A stretch of DNA of 41,723 bases from Verrucomicrobia subdivision 6 bacterium (GCA_947442065.1 CANEUY010000004.1:1-41723); one strand, 5' to 3'. Positions 18,840 to 28,222 are shown, counted from the stretch's first letter. Program-made: numbers and translations. The notes: a model not told the origin generated them from the letters alone.

Positions 18840-20651
18840 CTAATCTCCGAATGCTTTAAGGACCTGCAAAAAGGCTTCCTGCGGAATGTTTACCTTCCCG
18901 AACTGCTTCATCCGCTTCTTTCCCTCCTTCTGCTTTTCCAAAAGTTTACGCTTTCGCGTAATATCTCCACCATAGCACTTCGCCGTCACATTTTTTCCAA
19001 AACTTTTCACATCCTCCCGGGCAACGATTTTTCCTCCAATGGCGGCCTGCAGGGACACCTTGAAAAGTTGGGGCGGAATCACTTCCTTCAGCTTGGCTGT
19101 CAGAGCGCGACCCCGGGCCGGAGCCTTCTCGCGATGAACAATGCAAGAAAAGGCATCCATCGGCTCGCCATTCACCAGAATCTCCAGCTTCACTAAATCG
19201 TCGGCACGGTAGGGTCCGTGCTCATAGTCCATCGAGCCATACCCGCGGGTGATACTTTTGATGCGGTCGCTGAAATCGACGAGGATTTCGCTCAGCGGAA
19301 TCACCGTGGTGAGCATCACCCTCTTGGCGTCGAGGGAATCGGTTTTTGTCACCTCGCCTCTTTTCTCTCGGACCATGGCTACCAGGTCCCCGATATTTTC
19401 ATTCGGGCAGAGCAAAAAGACCGTGACCATCGGCTCACGAATTTCCTCGATCACGCTCGGATCCGGCAACTGAACGGGATTTTCAACGGAGAGAACCTTG
19501 CCGCTGGTGAGGCGAACCTCATAGATGACGCTTGGATAGGTGGAAAGAACCTCCATGCCGAATTCGCGGGACAATCTCTCCTGAACAATTTCCATATGCA
19601 AAAGACCAAGGAAGCCGCATCGAAAACCAAAACCGAGAGCCGGCGAGCTTTCCGGGATAAAAACCAGCGAGGAGTCGTTGACCTGCAACTTGCCAAGGGC
19701 GAGCTTGAGCTTCTCAAAATCGTCCGTGTTGATCGGGTAAAGCCCCGAAAAGACCATGGGTTGAACCTTCCGGAATCCTGTCAAAGGCTCCTTCGCGGGG
19801 CGGATGGCGTTGGTGATCGTATCCCCGATGTCGATTTCGGCCGTGGTTTTGAGATTGGCGACAAGATAACCGGAATCGCCGGGCCCCAACTTCTTTCCAA
19901 TGGTCATCTTGGGACTAAAGGTTCCCACTTCCTTGGTCTCATACTTTCGACCGCTCTGCATCAGCATGATCGGAGTTCCGGCGGTGATTTCTCCCGAAAT
20001 GACCCGAACATAAGCGATGACGCCGCGAAAGGTGTCAAAAACACTATCGAACACGAGGGCCTTCAGTTCCTCCCCTTCGGCGCCTTTCGGCGCAGGAAGT
20101 CTTTCAATAATGGCCTCCAACACGTCTCCGATCCCCTGCCCTGTTTTGGCACTGACCAAAATCGCCTCTTCCCCAGGAATGGCCAAAATCTCCTCCAACT
20201 GCTTTTTCACCCCCGGAATATCAGAGCTCGGAAGGTCAATTTTATTAATGATCGGAATCAGGGTCAGGCCTTCCTTGTTTGCTAAGTGGACGTTTGCGAC
20301 GGTTTGCGCCTCAACCCCTTGAGCCGCATCCACCACAAGAAGTGCCCCCTCACAGGCGGCCAGCGACCGCGAAACCTCATACGAAAAATCAACATGGCCC
20401 GGAGTGTCGATAAGATTGAGGCGGTAGGTTTTTCCGTTCTTTGCCTGATAACTGAGGGTGACGGGATGGGCCTTGATGGTGATGCCCCTCTCTCTTTCCA
20501 GATCCATGGAATCCAGTAATTGCGCCTGCATATCACGCTCAGCGATCAAGCCTGTCGCTTGCAGAAGACGATCAGAAAGCGTGGTCTTTCCGTGATCAAC
20601 GTGGGCGATAATACAAAAGTTTCTGGTGAGGATCGGTTCCATGGGGTTCAA
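18840..20651 (-). CDS. lepA: Elongation factor 4 (LepA)
   Basis: NFCIIAHVDHGKTTLSDRLLQATG, DTPGHVDFSYEVSRSLAACEGALL, and C-terminal LepA-specific domain ending in KQFGKVNIPQEAFLQVLK. Confidence 0.97.
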   Translation of the reverse strand: MNPMEPILTRNFCIIAHVDHGKTTLSDRLLQATGLIAERDMQAQLLDSMDLERERGITIKAHPVTLSYQAKNGKTYRLNLIDTPGHVDFSYEVSRSLAACEGALLVVDAAQGVEAQTVANVHLANKEGLTLIPIINKIDLPSSDIPGVKKQLEEILAIPGEEAILVSAKTGQGIGDVLEAIIERLPAPKGAEGEELKALVFDSVFDTFRGVIAYVRVISGEITAGTPIMLMQSGRKYETKEVGTFSPKMTIGKKLGPGDSGYLVANLKTTAEIDIGDTITNAIRPAKEPLTGFRKVQPMVFSGLYPINTDDFEKLKLALGKLQVNDSSLVFIPESSPALGFGFRCGFLGLLHMEIVQERLSREFGMEVLSTYPSVIYEVRLTSGKVLSVENPVQLPDPSVIEEIREPMVTVFLLCPNENIGDLVAMVREKRGEVTKTDSLDAKRVMLTTVIPLSEILVDFSDRIKSITRGYGSMDYEHGPYRADDLVKLEILVNGEPMDAFSCIVHREKAPARGRALTAKLKEVIPPQLFKVSLQAAIGGKIVAREDVKSFGKNVTAKCYGGDITRKRKLLEKQKEGKKRMKQFGKVNIPQEAFLQVLKAFGD

Positions 20652-20666
20652 AAGAAGGGCTGACGA

Positions 20667-21353
20667 TCAGCCGGAAATATTTCCCGAGGCTGCAGACGTT
20701 CGAAGCTTGCTGACAGCTTGGGTCAGATCCGGTTGCCGGAAAAGATGGCTACCGGCGACCATCACATTGGCACCCGCTGCGACACAACCCGGAGCGGTAT
20801 CGTCACTGACTCCCCCGTCCACCGTGATATCGATATTGTAGTTCTGCCGGAGAATGGTCTCACGGGCCTCCCGAATTTTCGGTAAGACTTCTGGCATGAA
20901 GGCCTGACCGCCAAAACCGGGATTGACGGTCATGCAGAGGAGTTGGTCGCAAAGTGGAAACAAGGGGACCGCGTGCTTCAGGAGGGTTGCTGGATTGATC
21001 GCCAATCCGGCGCGACATCCGGCTTCCCGAATCGATGCAAGGGTCCTGGCAACCTGATGGCGGGCCTCGAGATGGACATTCAAACAATCGGCCCCCGCCT
21101 CAATGAATTCACCGGCATAACGATCGGGTTGTTCGATCATCAAATGCACATCGAGAGTCGCATCGCCCATCACCTTGCGCAAAGTACGGACCATATTGGC
21201 TCCAAATGAGATATTCGGAACAAAGTGTCCATCCATGATGTCCACATGAACCCATTCCGCACCGCTGGCTTTAATCCTCTCCGCTTCCACCTCAATTCGC
21301 CCAAGGTCAGCCCCCAAAATCGAAGGCGCAATGATCAAAGGGCGGGTGGTCAT
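20667..21353 (-). CDS. rpe: Ribulose-phosphate 3-epimerase
   Basis: IAPSILGADLGRI, HVDIMDGHFVPNISFG, VNPGFGGQAFMPEVLPKI, DGGV motifs. Confidence 0.96.
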   Translation of the reverse strand: MTTRPLIIAPSILGADLGRIEVEAERIKASGAEWVHVDIMDGHFVPNISFGANMVRTLRKVMGDATLDVHLMIEQPDRYAGEFIEAGADCLNVHLEARHQVARTLASIREAGCRAGLAINPATLLKHAVPLFPLCDQLLCMTVNPGFGGQAFMPEVLPKIREARETILRQNYNIDITVDGGVSDDTAPGCVAAGANVMVAGSHLFRQPDLTQAVSKLRTSAASGNISG

Positions 21354-21739
21354 GAGGGCTGTCCTTTTTGAATGATCTCTACTTCATATCCCTCGGGGGC
21401 ATCCAAAAACGCAAACCGCGAACCGTTGCTGCCTTGATGCGGACCATCGGACCAAGGGTATCCCAGCCGGGATGCGTGCCGGCCGAAAGACTCCAAATTC
21501 TCCACCTCGAAGGCAATATGGATTAAATCCTGGGGGACCTGCACAGGTCCGGATTGGGGATAATGACAAAGCTCAAGCATTTCGCCTCCTGCCTCAGGCT
21601 GAAGGAATACCAGACGACTTCCCCTTGGGGATTTGGTTTCGGAGATTTTTCTTAAACCCAGGACGTTCTGGTAAAAATCGAGCGACTTTTCCAAGTTCTC
21701 AACCCGGAATCTTGTATGGAGCCAACGGCCAACTTTCAT
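21350..21739 (-). CDS. Glyoxalase/VOC family protein
   Basis: HTRFRVENLEKSLDFYQNVLGLRK...HIAFEVENLESF; ATGA overlap with rpe. Confidence 0.88.
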   Translation of the reverse strand: MKVGRWLHTRFRVENLEKSLDFYQNVLGLRKISETKSPRGSRLVFLQPEAGGEMLELCHYPQSGPVQVPQDLIHIAFEVENLESFGRHASRLGYPWSDGPHQGSNGSRFAFLDAPEGYEVEIIQKGQPS

Positions 21740-21786
21740 CAGATTCCATCATTCCTCCCCTTGCTGTCTTCGTCGAACAGTATTCC

Positions 21787-22683
21787 TTATTCGATCTCCG
21801 CCTTTGAATCCCGATCCAGCAGGGCCGTCAGGCTGTCCTTGGGAGACCTGCCGTTGACGAGAACCTGGTATAGCTCATGTGCGATAGGGGCTCCCACATT
21901 TCTGGAGGCAAGAATTTCGTGTAAAGCCTGTGCCGTCGGAACCCCCTCACAAACCCCCTCCACTGAGGCAAGAGCTTGGGCGACGCTGTCCCCCATGCCA
22001 ATCCGCTCCCCTACCCGGCGATTGCGACTGAGCCGACTGTAGGAGGTTAGAATCAGATCCCCAATTCCACTTAGCCCCTGTAAAGTTTCAGTTTGGGCCC
22101 CAAAATGGACCGCCACCCGGGTCATTTCCCTCAGGCTCCGTGTGGTCAAACCGGCAAGACTGTTTTCGCCCAACCCCAATCCGGCACACATTCCGGCAGC
22201 CAATGCATAGACATTTTTCAAGGCCCCTCCCCACTCCACACCCACCAGATCGGTGCTCCGATAAACCCTCATGTGCGACACGTGCAGAATTTCCTGAACC
22301 CTTGCCACCAATTCCCCGTTCGTCGAGGCCGCGACGAGGGCGGTGGGAATCTTTTTCTGCACCTCGGCCGCCAAACTGGGACCGGAAACCGCCGCAAAGG
22401 GTGTTTGAGGCAGAAAACTGGAAACGATCTCACTGACTCGAAGCCCTGTCCCGATCTCGATTCCTTTGGAAAGACTCACAACCGGCACATGAGGAAGTCC
22501 GGGCTGGAGAGTCTTTAGGCAATCCCGGATGGACTGGGTTGGAAGGGCAATCCAGAGCATTTCCGTTTCAGACGGGATTCGATTCGCCCCTTTCTCCAAC
22601 CAGGTAACCGGATAACCGCGTGCCTGCAAAATCTCTCCAAGGGCTTTGCCCCATGCCCCCTTGCCAAGAATGGTAATCTTCAT
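21787..22683 (-). CDS. gpsA: NAD(P)H-dependent glycerol-3-phosphate dehydrogenase
   Basis: ITILGKGAWGKALGEIL Rossmann motif; VEWGGALKNVYALAAGMCAGLGLGENSLAGLTTR. Confidence 0.95.
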   Translation of the reverse strand: MKITILGKGAWGKALGEILQARGYPVTWLEKGANRIPSETEMLWIALPTQSIRDCLKTLQPGLPHVPVVSLSKGIEIGTGLRVSEIVSSFLPQTPFAAVSGPSLAAEVQKKIPTALVAASTNGELVARVQEILHVSHMRVYRSTDLVGVEWGGALKNVYALAAGMCAGLGLGENSLAGLTTRSLREMTRVAVHFGAQTETLQGLSGIGDLILTSYSRLSRNRRVGERIGMGDSVAQALASVEGVCEGVPTAQALHEILASRNVGAPIAHELYQVLVNGRSPKDSLTALLDRDSKAEIE

Positions 22684-23273
22684 GATTTTTTTGAGAACTT
22701 GTTCTCGTTTCCTCGCATCAACCGGATCAGGTTAGCCCGATGCCGTACCCAAACCAGTCCGGCGATGCCCACGGAAACCCACTGAAGGACGGACCTCCCG
22801 GGGGCAAACCAGAAAACCAGAACTGGAAAAACTGTCGCAACCGCAAGCGAAGCCACTGAAACCACTCGCCATATCCAAAAAACCGCCATCCAAAGGCCGG
22901 CTAAAATCAGGGTGATCGACGGAGTGAGCGCCAGAAATATTCCGGCAGAAGTAGCCACCCCTTTTCCTCCGCGAAACCCCAACCATGGTGAAAACACATG
23001 CCCGACAACCGCGCATACCCCCGTCGCGATGCCCACTTCATCTGTACTCCCCCATTTCATAGCCAACCAGACGGCGATCCATCCTTTGAACAGGTCCAAG
23101 ACAAAGACAAGATACCCCCATTTTCGACCAAGGACACGACCCGCATTGGTGGCCCCCGTGTTGTGACTCCCCAGCTGGCGCAAATCCACCCCACGGGCCA
23201 ACCCCACCCAGTGACCAAAGGGCAAGGAACCGAGACAGAACCCCAAGACCGGAAATAACCAGGAGGAATGCAT
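22680..23273 (-). CDS. plsY: Glycerol-3-phosphate acyltransferase PlsY
   Basis: GSLPFGHWVGL, LGSHNTGATNAGRVLG, FRGGKGVATSAG motifs; start at internal ATG 23273. Confidence 0.95.
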   Translation of the reverse strand: MHSSWLFPVLGFCLGSLPFGHWVGLARGVDLRQLGSHNTGATNAGRVLGRKWGYLVFVLDLFKGWIAVWLAMKWGSTDEVGIATGVCAVVGHVFSPWLGFRGGKGVATSAGIFLALTPSITLILAGLWMAVFWIWRVVSVASLAVATVFPVLVFWFAPGRSVLQWVSVGIAGLVWVRHRANLIRLMRGNENKFSKKS

Positions 23274-23369
23274 CCCTTGCGAGTTGGACGAGCGAGCCCC
23301 CAAGAGCAAGGAAAACCCGCAAGTATTTTACTTTGGAAAAGCCTTCATTTGGGGTTACCTTTTTGTTTT

Positions 23370-24749
23370 ATGCCCGAAACAACCGCAGCCCAGTTAAGCG
23401 GCCCTCACCAAGACACGTTCCGAAAGGCGAAGGACGCCGTGGCCCGACAAAATCACGACTATGTTCTCATGCTGCTTCCCCCCGTGCTGGAGGCAAACCC
23501 CGGCTTTCTTGAGGGACGGAAACTTTTGCGGATTTGCCAGATGGCCAAGGCCAAAAGCGCATCCAAGATGGACAAAAACATGGCTGCCGTCCGGATCGCG
23601 CCCACAGTGATGCAGGCGAAGTCCTTAGTCGGAAAATCCCTCGGCGGTGCCCTCGCAAAACTGGAAGAGGCGTTGGCTCTCGATCCCTACAGCCCCCAGG
23701 CCAATGGCGCCTTGGGCGAGATCGCCCTCGAGAACGATCTGCCGGGAACAGCCATTTTTTCCTATGAGACCGTTCGCGCAGGAAAACCCCAAGACACACA
23801 AAATTTACACGGATTGGCACGGGCCCTGATTGCCGCCAAGCAGATGGGCAAAGCCAGGGATATCTACCAGACCATTCTGGATATCACCCCGAATGATGGG
23901 GCAGCCCTAAAGGGCATGAAAGATGCCAGTGCCCTCACGGCCAGTCAGGATGGCGGCTGGGAAAAATCCCAGGATTTCCGGGATTCCCTAAAAAACAAGG
24001 ACGAGAGTCTGGCCCTTGAAGCCGCTTCAAAGGTCGTCAAGTCTGCGGATGCCATCGCCGAGCAGTTGGCCCGACTGCACGCCCAATTTGAAAAACAACC
24101 GCAAAATGTCACTTTGGCCCGTCAGATTGCCGAGCTTTGTGAAACTCAGGGCTCCCTCGATCACGCCCTGCAATGGTTCCAGTTCGCACACGAATTAACC
24201 CAGAAGACCGATCCCATTCTGGAAAAGGCCGTTTTTCGATTGCAGTGTGCCCAGCTCGATGCCGAACTTGAACAAGCCCGCGCAGCGGGTTCGGATGAAG
24301 CCACGTGTGAGGCGATCATCCTCCGCAAGAAAACGGTTGTTCTGGAAGGCGCCAAGGAACGCGTCAAACGCTATCCGAACGATCTGCAGTATCGCTTTGA
24401 GCTTGGGGAAGCCCTGATCGACAACGGATCATTCAAAGAGGCGGTTCCCGAGCTTCAGCAGGCTCTGCGACAGCCTTCCGTCCGCCACCGTGCCTTGAAT
24501 CTTCTCGGGGTTTCTTACCAGAAAAGGAAAATGCTGGATCTGGCAGCCAAGCAGTATGCCTTGGCTGCTTCCGAAATTGTGGCCATGGACAACGTCAAAA
24601 AAGACGCGATTTATTCCCTGGGAATCATTTTGGAGGAAATGGGAAAAAAGACCGAGGCCCTCGAGGAGTTCAAAAAAATCTACGAAGTCGACAGTCAGTT
24701 CCGCGACATCGCGGATCGCGTGGAATCCGCGTACCAACAGACATCCTAA
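23370..24749 (+). CDS. Tetratricopeptide repeat protein (cytosolic)
   Basis: TPR-like repeats (LDPYSPQANGALGEIALENDLPGTAIFSYE and others); no signal peptide; start at internal ATG 23370. Confidence 0.85.
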   Translation: MPETTAAQLSGPHQDTFRKAKDAVARQNHDYVLMLLPPVLEANPGFLEGRKLLRICQMAKAKSASKMDKNMAAVRIAPTVMQAKSLVGKSLGGALAKLEEALALDPYSPQANGALGEIALENDLPGTAIFSYETVRAGKPQDTQNLHGLARALIAAKQMGKARDIYQTILDITPNDGAALKGMKDASALTASQDGGWEKSQDFRDSLKNKDESLALEAASKVVKSADAIAEQLARLHAQFEKQPQNVTLARQIAELCETQGSLDHALQWFQFAHELTQKTDPILEKAVFRLQCAQLDAELEQARAAGSDEATCEAIILRKKTVVLEGAKERVKRYPNDLQYRFELGEALIDNGSFKEAVPELQQALRQPSVRHRALNLLGVSYQKRKMLDLAAKQYALAASEIVAMDNVKKDAIYSLGIILEEMGKKTEALEEFKKIYEVDSQFRDIADRVESAYQQTS

Positions 24750-24778
24750 AAAGGCGAAGGCCGGATGGCCTTTTCGCC
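24748..24778 (-). terminator. rnpB: Intrinsic terminator of RNase P RNA
   Basis: Minus strand GGCGAAAAGGCC-ATCC-GGCCTTCGCC-TTTTT; overlaps the stop codon of the convergent TPR gene. Confidence 0.75.
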
Positions 24779-24794
24779 ACCCGGCCCTCGTTCC

Positions 24795-25214
24795 TGTGGA
24801 ATCCGTAAGCCGGATTCTGTGACTCACCTGGTTTCCCAAGTAAGCTGGCAGCCATTTCTCTAACCCGCCTTAACGGCGAGCTCCGTTTCGGTGTTGCCAC
24901 CGTCCCGATGCGGCTCCAACCCGGAGGTGCCCCGCTTGCGCGGAGCGGGCGGATCACCCATACCCCCTGTTCGGCCTTGCACCATCCGTGGTTTGTCGTC
25001 CCTTTCGGTTACCCGAAAGGTGGTGGGCTCTTACCCCGCCTTTTCACCCTTACCTAGCTTTCGCCAAGCGGTATTATTTCTGTGACACTTTCCGTCCGTA
25101 TGGACTTGCGTCCAAACGGCCCCCAGCTTTCCTAGGGCGGATTATCCTTTGGTGTCCGGACTTTCCTCCCTCCACCTGCCGAAGCAGACAAAGGGCGACT
25201 GCCCTGATTCCAAG
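24795..25214 (-). ncRNA. rnpB: RNase P RNA, bacterial type A-like
   Basis: Minus strand has GGGAGGAAAGTCCGGACACC, GTGTCACAGAAA, GGGTGAAAAGGCGGGGTAAGAGCCCACC and 3' CACAGAATCCGGCTTACGGATTCCA; TGGAATC...GATTCCA closes P1. Ends approximate. Confidence 0.93.
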
Positions 25215-25254
25215 AGAAGTTTAAATCGAAAAAGAAGTGCAGGCAACTACCTGA

Positions 25255-25455
25255 TCACTCCATCCAGATCAGCGGATTCCAGGCACAAAGCAGGATCCAT
25301 TCTATGATAAAGCTGATGAGAAGCGTGGGAGCCAAAAATGCCAACCCCAGGCCAATCCAAAAGGGAATCCGGGGATTATTATTTCGTGATTGGGCCAGCT
25401 TTGCGCCAGCGACAAGAACTACAGCCGTTCCCAAGGTTAGAGAAGTAAGGATCAT
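25255..25455 (-). CDS. Small hydrophobic membrane protein, 66 aa
   Basis: MILTSLTLGTAVVLVAGAKLAQSRNNNPRIPFWIGLGLAFLAPTLLISFIIEWILLCAWNPLIWME: two predicted TM segments; same strand as the upstream WG gene. Confidence 0.5.
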   Translation of the reverse strand: MILTSLTLGTAVVLVAGAKLAQSRNNNPRIPFWIGLGLAFLAPTLLISFIIEWILLCAWNPLIWME

Positions 25456-25519
25456 TGAAATTCTCTATCCTTCACCAACGCTCAAGACAAGTCATCGTTC
25501 GGCTTGTGACTGACACAGA

Positions 25520-26347
25520 CTATTCGAGAGCTTTTCCCTTGAGGTCAATCGTTTGGGTTTTTCCATTGATCCTGACCTGAGCCTGCCCGCCTCGAAAGTC
25601 CGTCGCCTCTTCGAAGTTGGGCGGGATGACCACCTCCCCTTTGGGATTGATATAGCCGAATTTTCCCGTGATACGGTCTTCAAATTGCACGCGGGCCACC
25701 CCTTCGGAAAACGTGCCGGCCCAGGCGAATTTTGATTCGAAAGGAGATTTGCCGTCCGGCTGGATGTAAACCCATGTTTTTTTGTCCCCCGGAGGACCAC
25801 TTTTCTGAACCGGAGCGAGTCCTTCGGAAAAAGACCCGACTTGGTCAAAATCAGGTTCTACTACCAATTTCCCCTTGGAATCGACAAAGCCCCATTTCCC
25901 CCCGTCTTTCACAGCCCCAAACCCACCTTGAAATGACCGGGCCCAATTATACTCGGCCTCAATCGCCCAACGACCCTGACGATCGATATACCCAAATTTG
26001 CCAGTCAGACGATCCCCCTCGGAGGCGGGAGCCAGATTCTCAGAAAACTCGCCCGCCCAGGAGAAGCGGGCCGGAATTTTCCAATTTCCAGTCGCATCCA
26101 CGTAGCCCCACTTTTCATTATCCCGGGCCGCCGCCATATCGCCCCGAAAGGGCTTCACCTCCTTGAACTTCGGCTCGACACCCCAGGTTCCATCCGGAAG
26201 ACGAAACCCCCACTTGCCATTCTCTCCCTTTGCAGGAGCGGGACCTCCTGAAAAAAGCCGCTTTTCGTCATCATCCGCTCCTTGAGCGCGGAGCGGGAGA
26301 ACCATGAAAGCCAAGAAACTGGCTAGGATCCATTGCCTGAAAGTCAC
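25520..26347 (-). CDS. Exported WG-repeat protein
   Basis: Signal peptide MTFRQWILASFLAFMVLPLRAQG; repeated KWGF/KWGY/KFGYID motifs spaced about 40-50 aa. Confidence 0.9.
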   Translation of the reverse strand: MTFRQWILASFLAFMVLPLRAQGADDDEKRLFSGGPAPAKGENGKWGFRLPDGTWGVEPKFKEVKPFRGDMAAARDNEKWGYVDATGNWKIPARFSWAGEFSENLAPASEGDRLTGKFGYIDRQGRWAIEAEYNWARSFQGGFGAVKDGGKWGFVDSKGKLVVEPDFDQVGSFSEGLAPVQKSGPPGDKKTWVYIQPDGKSPFESKFAWAGTFSEGVARVQFEDRITGKFGYINPKGEVVIPPNFEEATDFRGGQAQVRINGKTQTIDLKGKALE

Positions 26348-26423
26348 CTCTTATGCCTAGGATTTTGACGGCAAGGGTCAAGGCAAGGCTGGCACTTTAT
26401 CCTGATCTGCTAATAATGACTCT

Positions 26424-26735
26424 ATGACAAGCAGGTTGGCATTCTTCAGCGTGATTCTGGGGGCATTCGCGTTGGGAGCCTTCGCACAAGATACGGATTT
26501 TGAGGCAGGGGCCACTCCGTATACCCCCCAACAACTTCATGAGCTATTGGCGGGTCAAAACAAAATGAGTGTGATCAATTTCTTTGGACGTATGCCCAAC
26601 CACCAGCAGGGACACGATTGGGTCTATAACCGCCTTTTGATTGCGGTGCCCGGGAGGGATCAATATTACACGACAGCCGTCGTTTGCTTTTCCCATGCGG
26701 ACGATTTGGTTTGGCAGGTGGTTTGTTATCCATAA
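26424..26735 (+). CDS. Small secreted hypothetical protein
   Basis: 103 aa with signal peptide MTSRLAFFSVILGAFALGAFAQ; no recognised domain. Confidence 0.65.
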   Translation: MTSRLAFFSVILGAFALGAFAQDTDFEAGATPYTPQQLHELLAGQNKMSVINFFGRMPNHQQGHDWVYNRLLIAVPGRDQYYTTAVVCFSHADDLVWQVVCYP

Positions 26736-26771
26736 TCAAATTGGATGCCTCTTCACAGATGTTTTGGTTTC

Positions 26772-26843
26772 GCGCGCTTAGCTCAGCGGTAGAGCGGCTG
26801 CCTTACACGCAGTTGGTCGGAGGTTCAAATCCTTCAGCGCGCA
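26772..26843 (+). tRNA. tRNA-Val (anticodon TAC)
   Basis: GCGCGCT...AGCGCGC acceptor stem, anticodon loop CTTACAC, T-arm GGAGG-TTCAAAT-CCTTC; 3' CCA not encoded. Confidence 0.95.
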
Positions 26844-26845
26844 CT

Positions 26846-28222
26846 TTGCTGCTCACTCTTTTTCTTTCGAGCTCTTCGCTCGCTTTTTCTGCCCCGACAA
26901 CGCCCGCAGGCTCGGTCTACATCCTTCCGATTCAGGGTGAGATTCAAAAAGGCACTGTCTATGTAGTTCGACGTGGAGTTAAAGCTGCGCTCGAAGCCAA
27001 AGCCTCGGCACTAGTTTTAGACATGAATACCCCGGGCGGAGAGGGAGAGGCAATGAAGGAGGTCATGGCGACTATCGCGAAATTTCAACCAGCAGAGCAA
27101 ACCTACACCTATATAAACCGAGAGGCCTTCTCTGCGGGTGCTTTTATCTCTGCCTCTACCCGCCACATCTGGATGGCCCCTGGGTCCATTATCGGCGCTG
27201 CCTCGCCCGTGACCTTAGGACAAGAGGGACCGAAGGAGCTTCCGCCTAAATTTGTTTCTGGTTACGCGGCCATGATTCGCGCCGCCGCGGAAGAAAATGG
27301 TCATAACCCCGCCATATTCGATGCCATGGTCAACAAGCAGATTGGCCTGCGAATCGATGGACGCGAGGTCGTTGCCAAGGGCGATATTCTCACCCTCACG
27401 ACCCAAGAAGCGACTCGTCGTGTCGGATCACCACCCCGACCTCTCCTGGCCGAAGGGGTTGTATCCGACCTTACAACTCTAATTCAAAAGACGGTATCCC
27501 CAGGCGCAACGATCGTAAGAATTGAACCCACAGGTTTCGAAAGCATCAGCCGATGGATTATTACCATCTCGCCCCTGCTGCTGAGTGCCGCATTTCTTTT
27601 TGGTTATCTTGAATTTAAAACTCCGGGCTTTGGTTTGTTTGGAGTTCTTTGCGGTATCTGCGCCTTCATCTTTCTCTTTGGGCACTATATTGCCGGCTTA
27701 TCTGGATATGAAAACGCACTCCTCCTCATGCTTGGAGTGGTTCTACTGATCGCGGAACTATTTGTTTTCCCTGGAACACTGATTCCGGGTCTGCTCGGGT
27801 TCGCCCTTATTCTTTATGCAGCACTTAACACGATGATCGATCGCTATCCCTCCGATGCCACCCTCCCTTCCCTTGCCCAACTTCACTCTCCTGCCTTGAA
27901 CTTGTCTTTAGGATTCTTTGGTGGGCTTGCAGCTATTTTACTGGCTGCTCGATATCTTCCAGAAACCGTACTATTTCGACCTTTTCGACTAAGCACCATC
28001 TCCCCAACTGCCTCACTTCCGCTTGCACTCAACCTCCCTCCACGAACAAAAGGAAAGGCTCTGACGGATCTTCGCCCTAGTGGAACGGCCGAATTTCACG
28101 GGAAAACATTCGATGTTCTGGCAGAAGGACAGTTTATTCCTCGAGGGTGCAACATACAGATCCATAAGGTGGAGGGGGCGACAATCTTTGTTGAGGCAAT
28201 CCAAAATACAAAGAAGAAGTAG
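26846..28222 (+). CDS. nfeD: NfeD-type membrane-bound ClpP-class serine protease
   Basis: GSVYILPIQGEIQKGTVYVVRRGVKAA, LDMNTPGGEGEAMKEVM, AFSAGAFISAS catalytic region, multiple TM and C-terminal NfeD domain; TTG is the first start after the tRNA. Confidence 0.85.
   Translation: MLLTLFLSSSSLAFSAPTTPAGSVYILPIQGEIQKGTVYVVRRGVKAALEAKASALVLDMNTPGGEGEAMKEVMATIAKFQPAEQTYTYINREAFSAGAFISASTRHIWMAPGSIIGAASPVTLGQEGPKELPPKFVSGYAAMIRAAAEENGHNPAIFDAMVNKQIGLRIDGREVVAKGDILTLTTQEATRRVGSPPRPLLAEGVVSDLTTLIQKTVSPGATIVRIEPTGFESISRWIITISPLLLSAAFLFGYLEFKTPGFGLFGVLCGICAFIFLFGHYIAGLSGYENALLLMLGVVLLIAELFVFPGTLIPGLLGFALILYAALNTMIDRYPSDATLPSLAQLHSPALNLSLGFFGGLAAILLAARYLPETVLFRPFRLSTISPTASLPLALNLPPRTKGKALTDLRPSGTAEFHGKTFDVLAEGQFIPRGCNIQIHKVEGATIFVEAIQNTKKK

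Noticed and set aside
19218-20285. 355-aa ORF on + strand
   Set aside because: Antisense to lepA; no recognisable motifs and explained by codon bias of lepA.
23268-23369. Upstream extension of the TPR ORF
   Set aside because: Overlaps the plsY start on the opposite strand; ATG 23370 is the better start.
26380-26410. TGGCAC sequence suggesting a sigma-54 promoter
   Set aside because: The -12 element (TTGC-like) is not at the required spacing.
26684-26845. N-terminal extension of the nfeD ORF (…FRALSSAVERLPYTQLVGGSNPSAR…)
   Set aside because: This is the conceptual translation of the tRNA-Val gene, a well-known type of spurious peptide; the CDS is placed after the tRNA.
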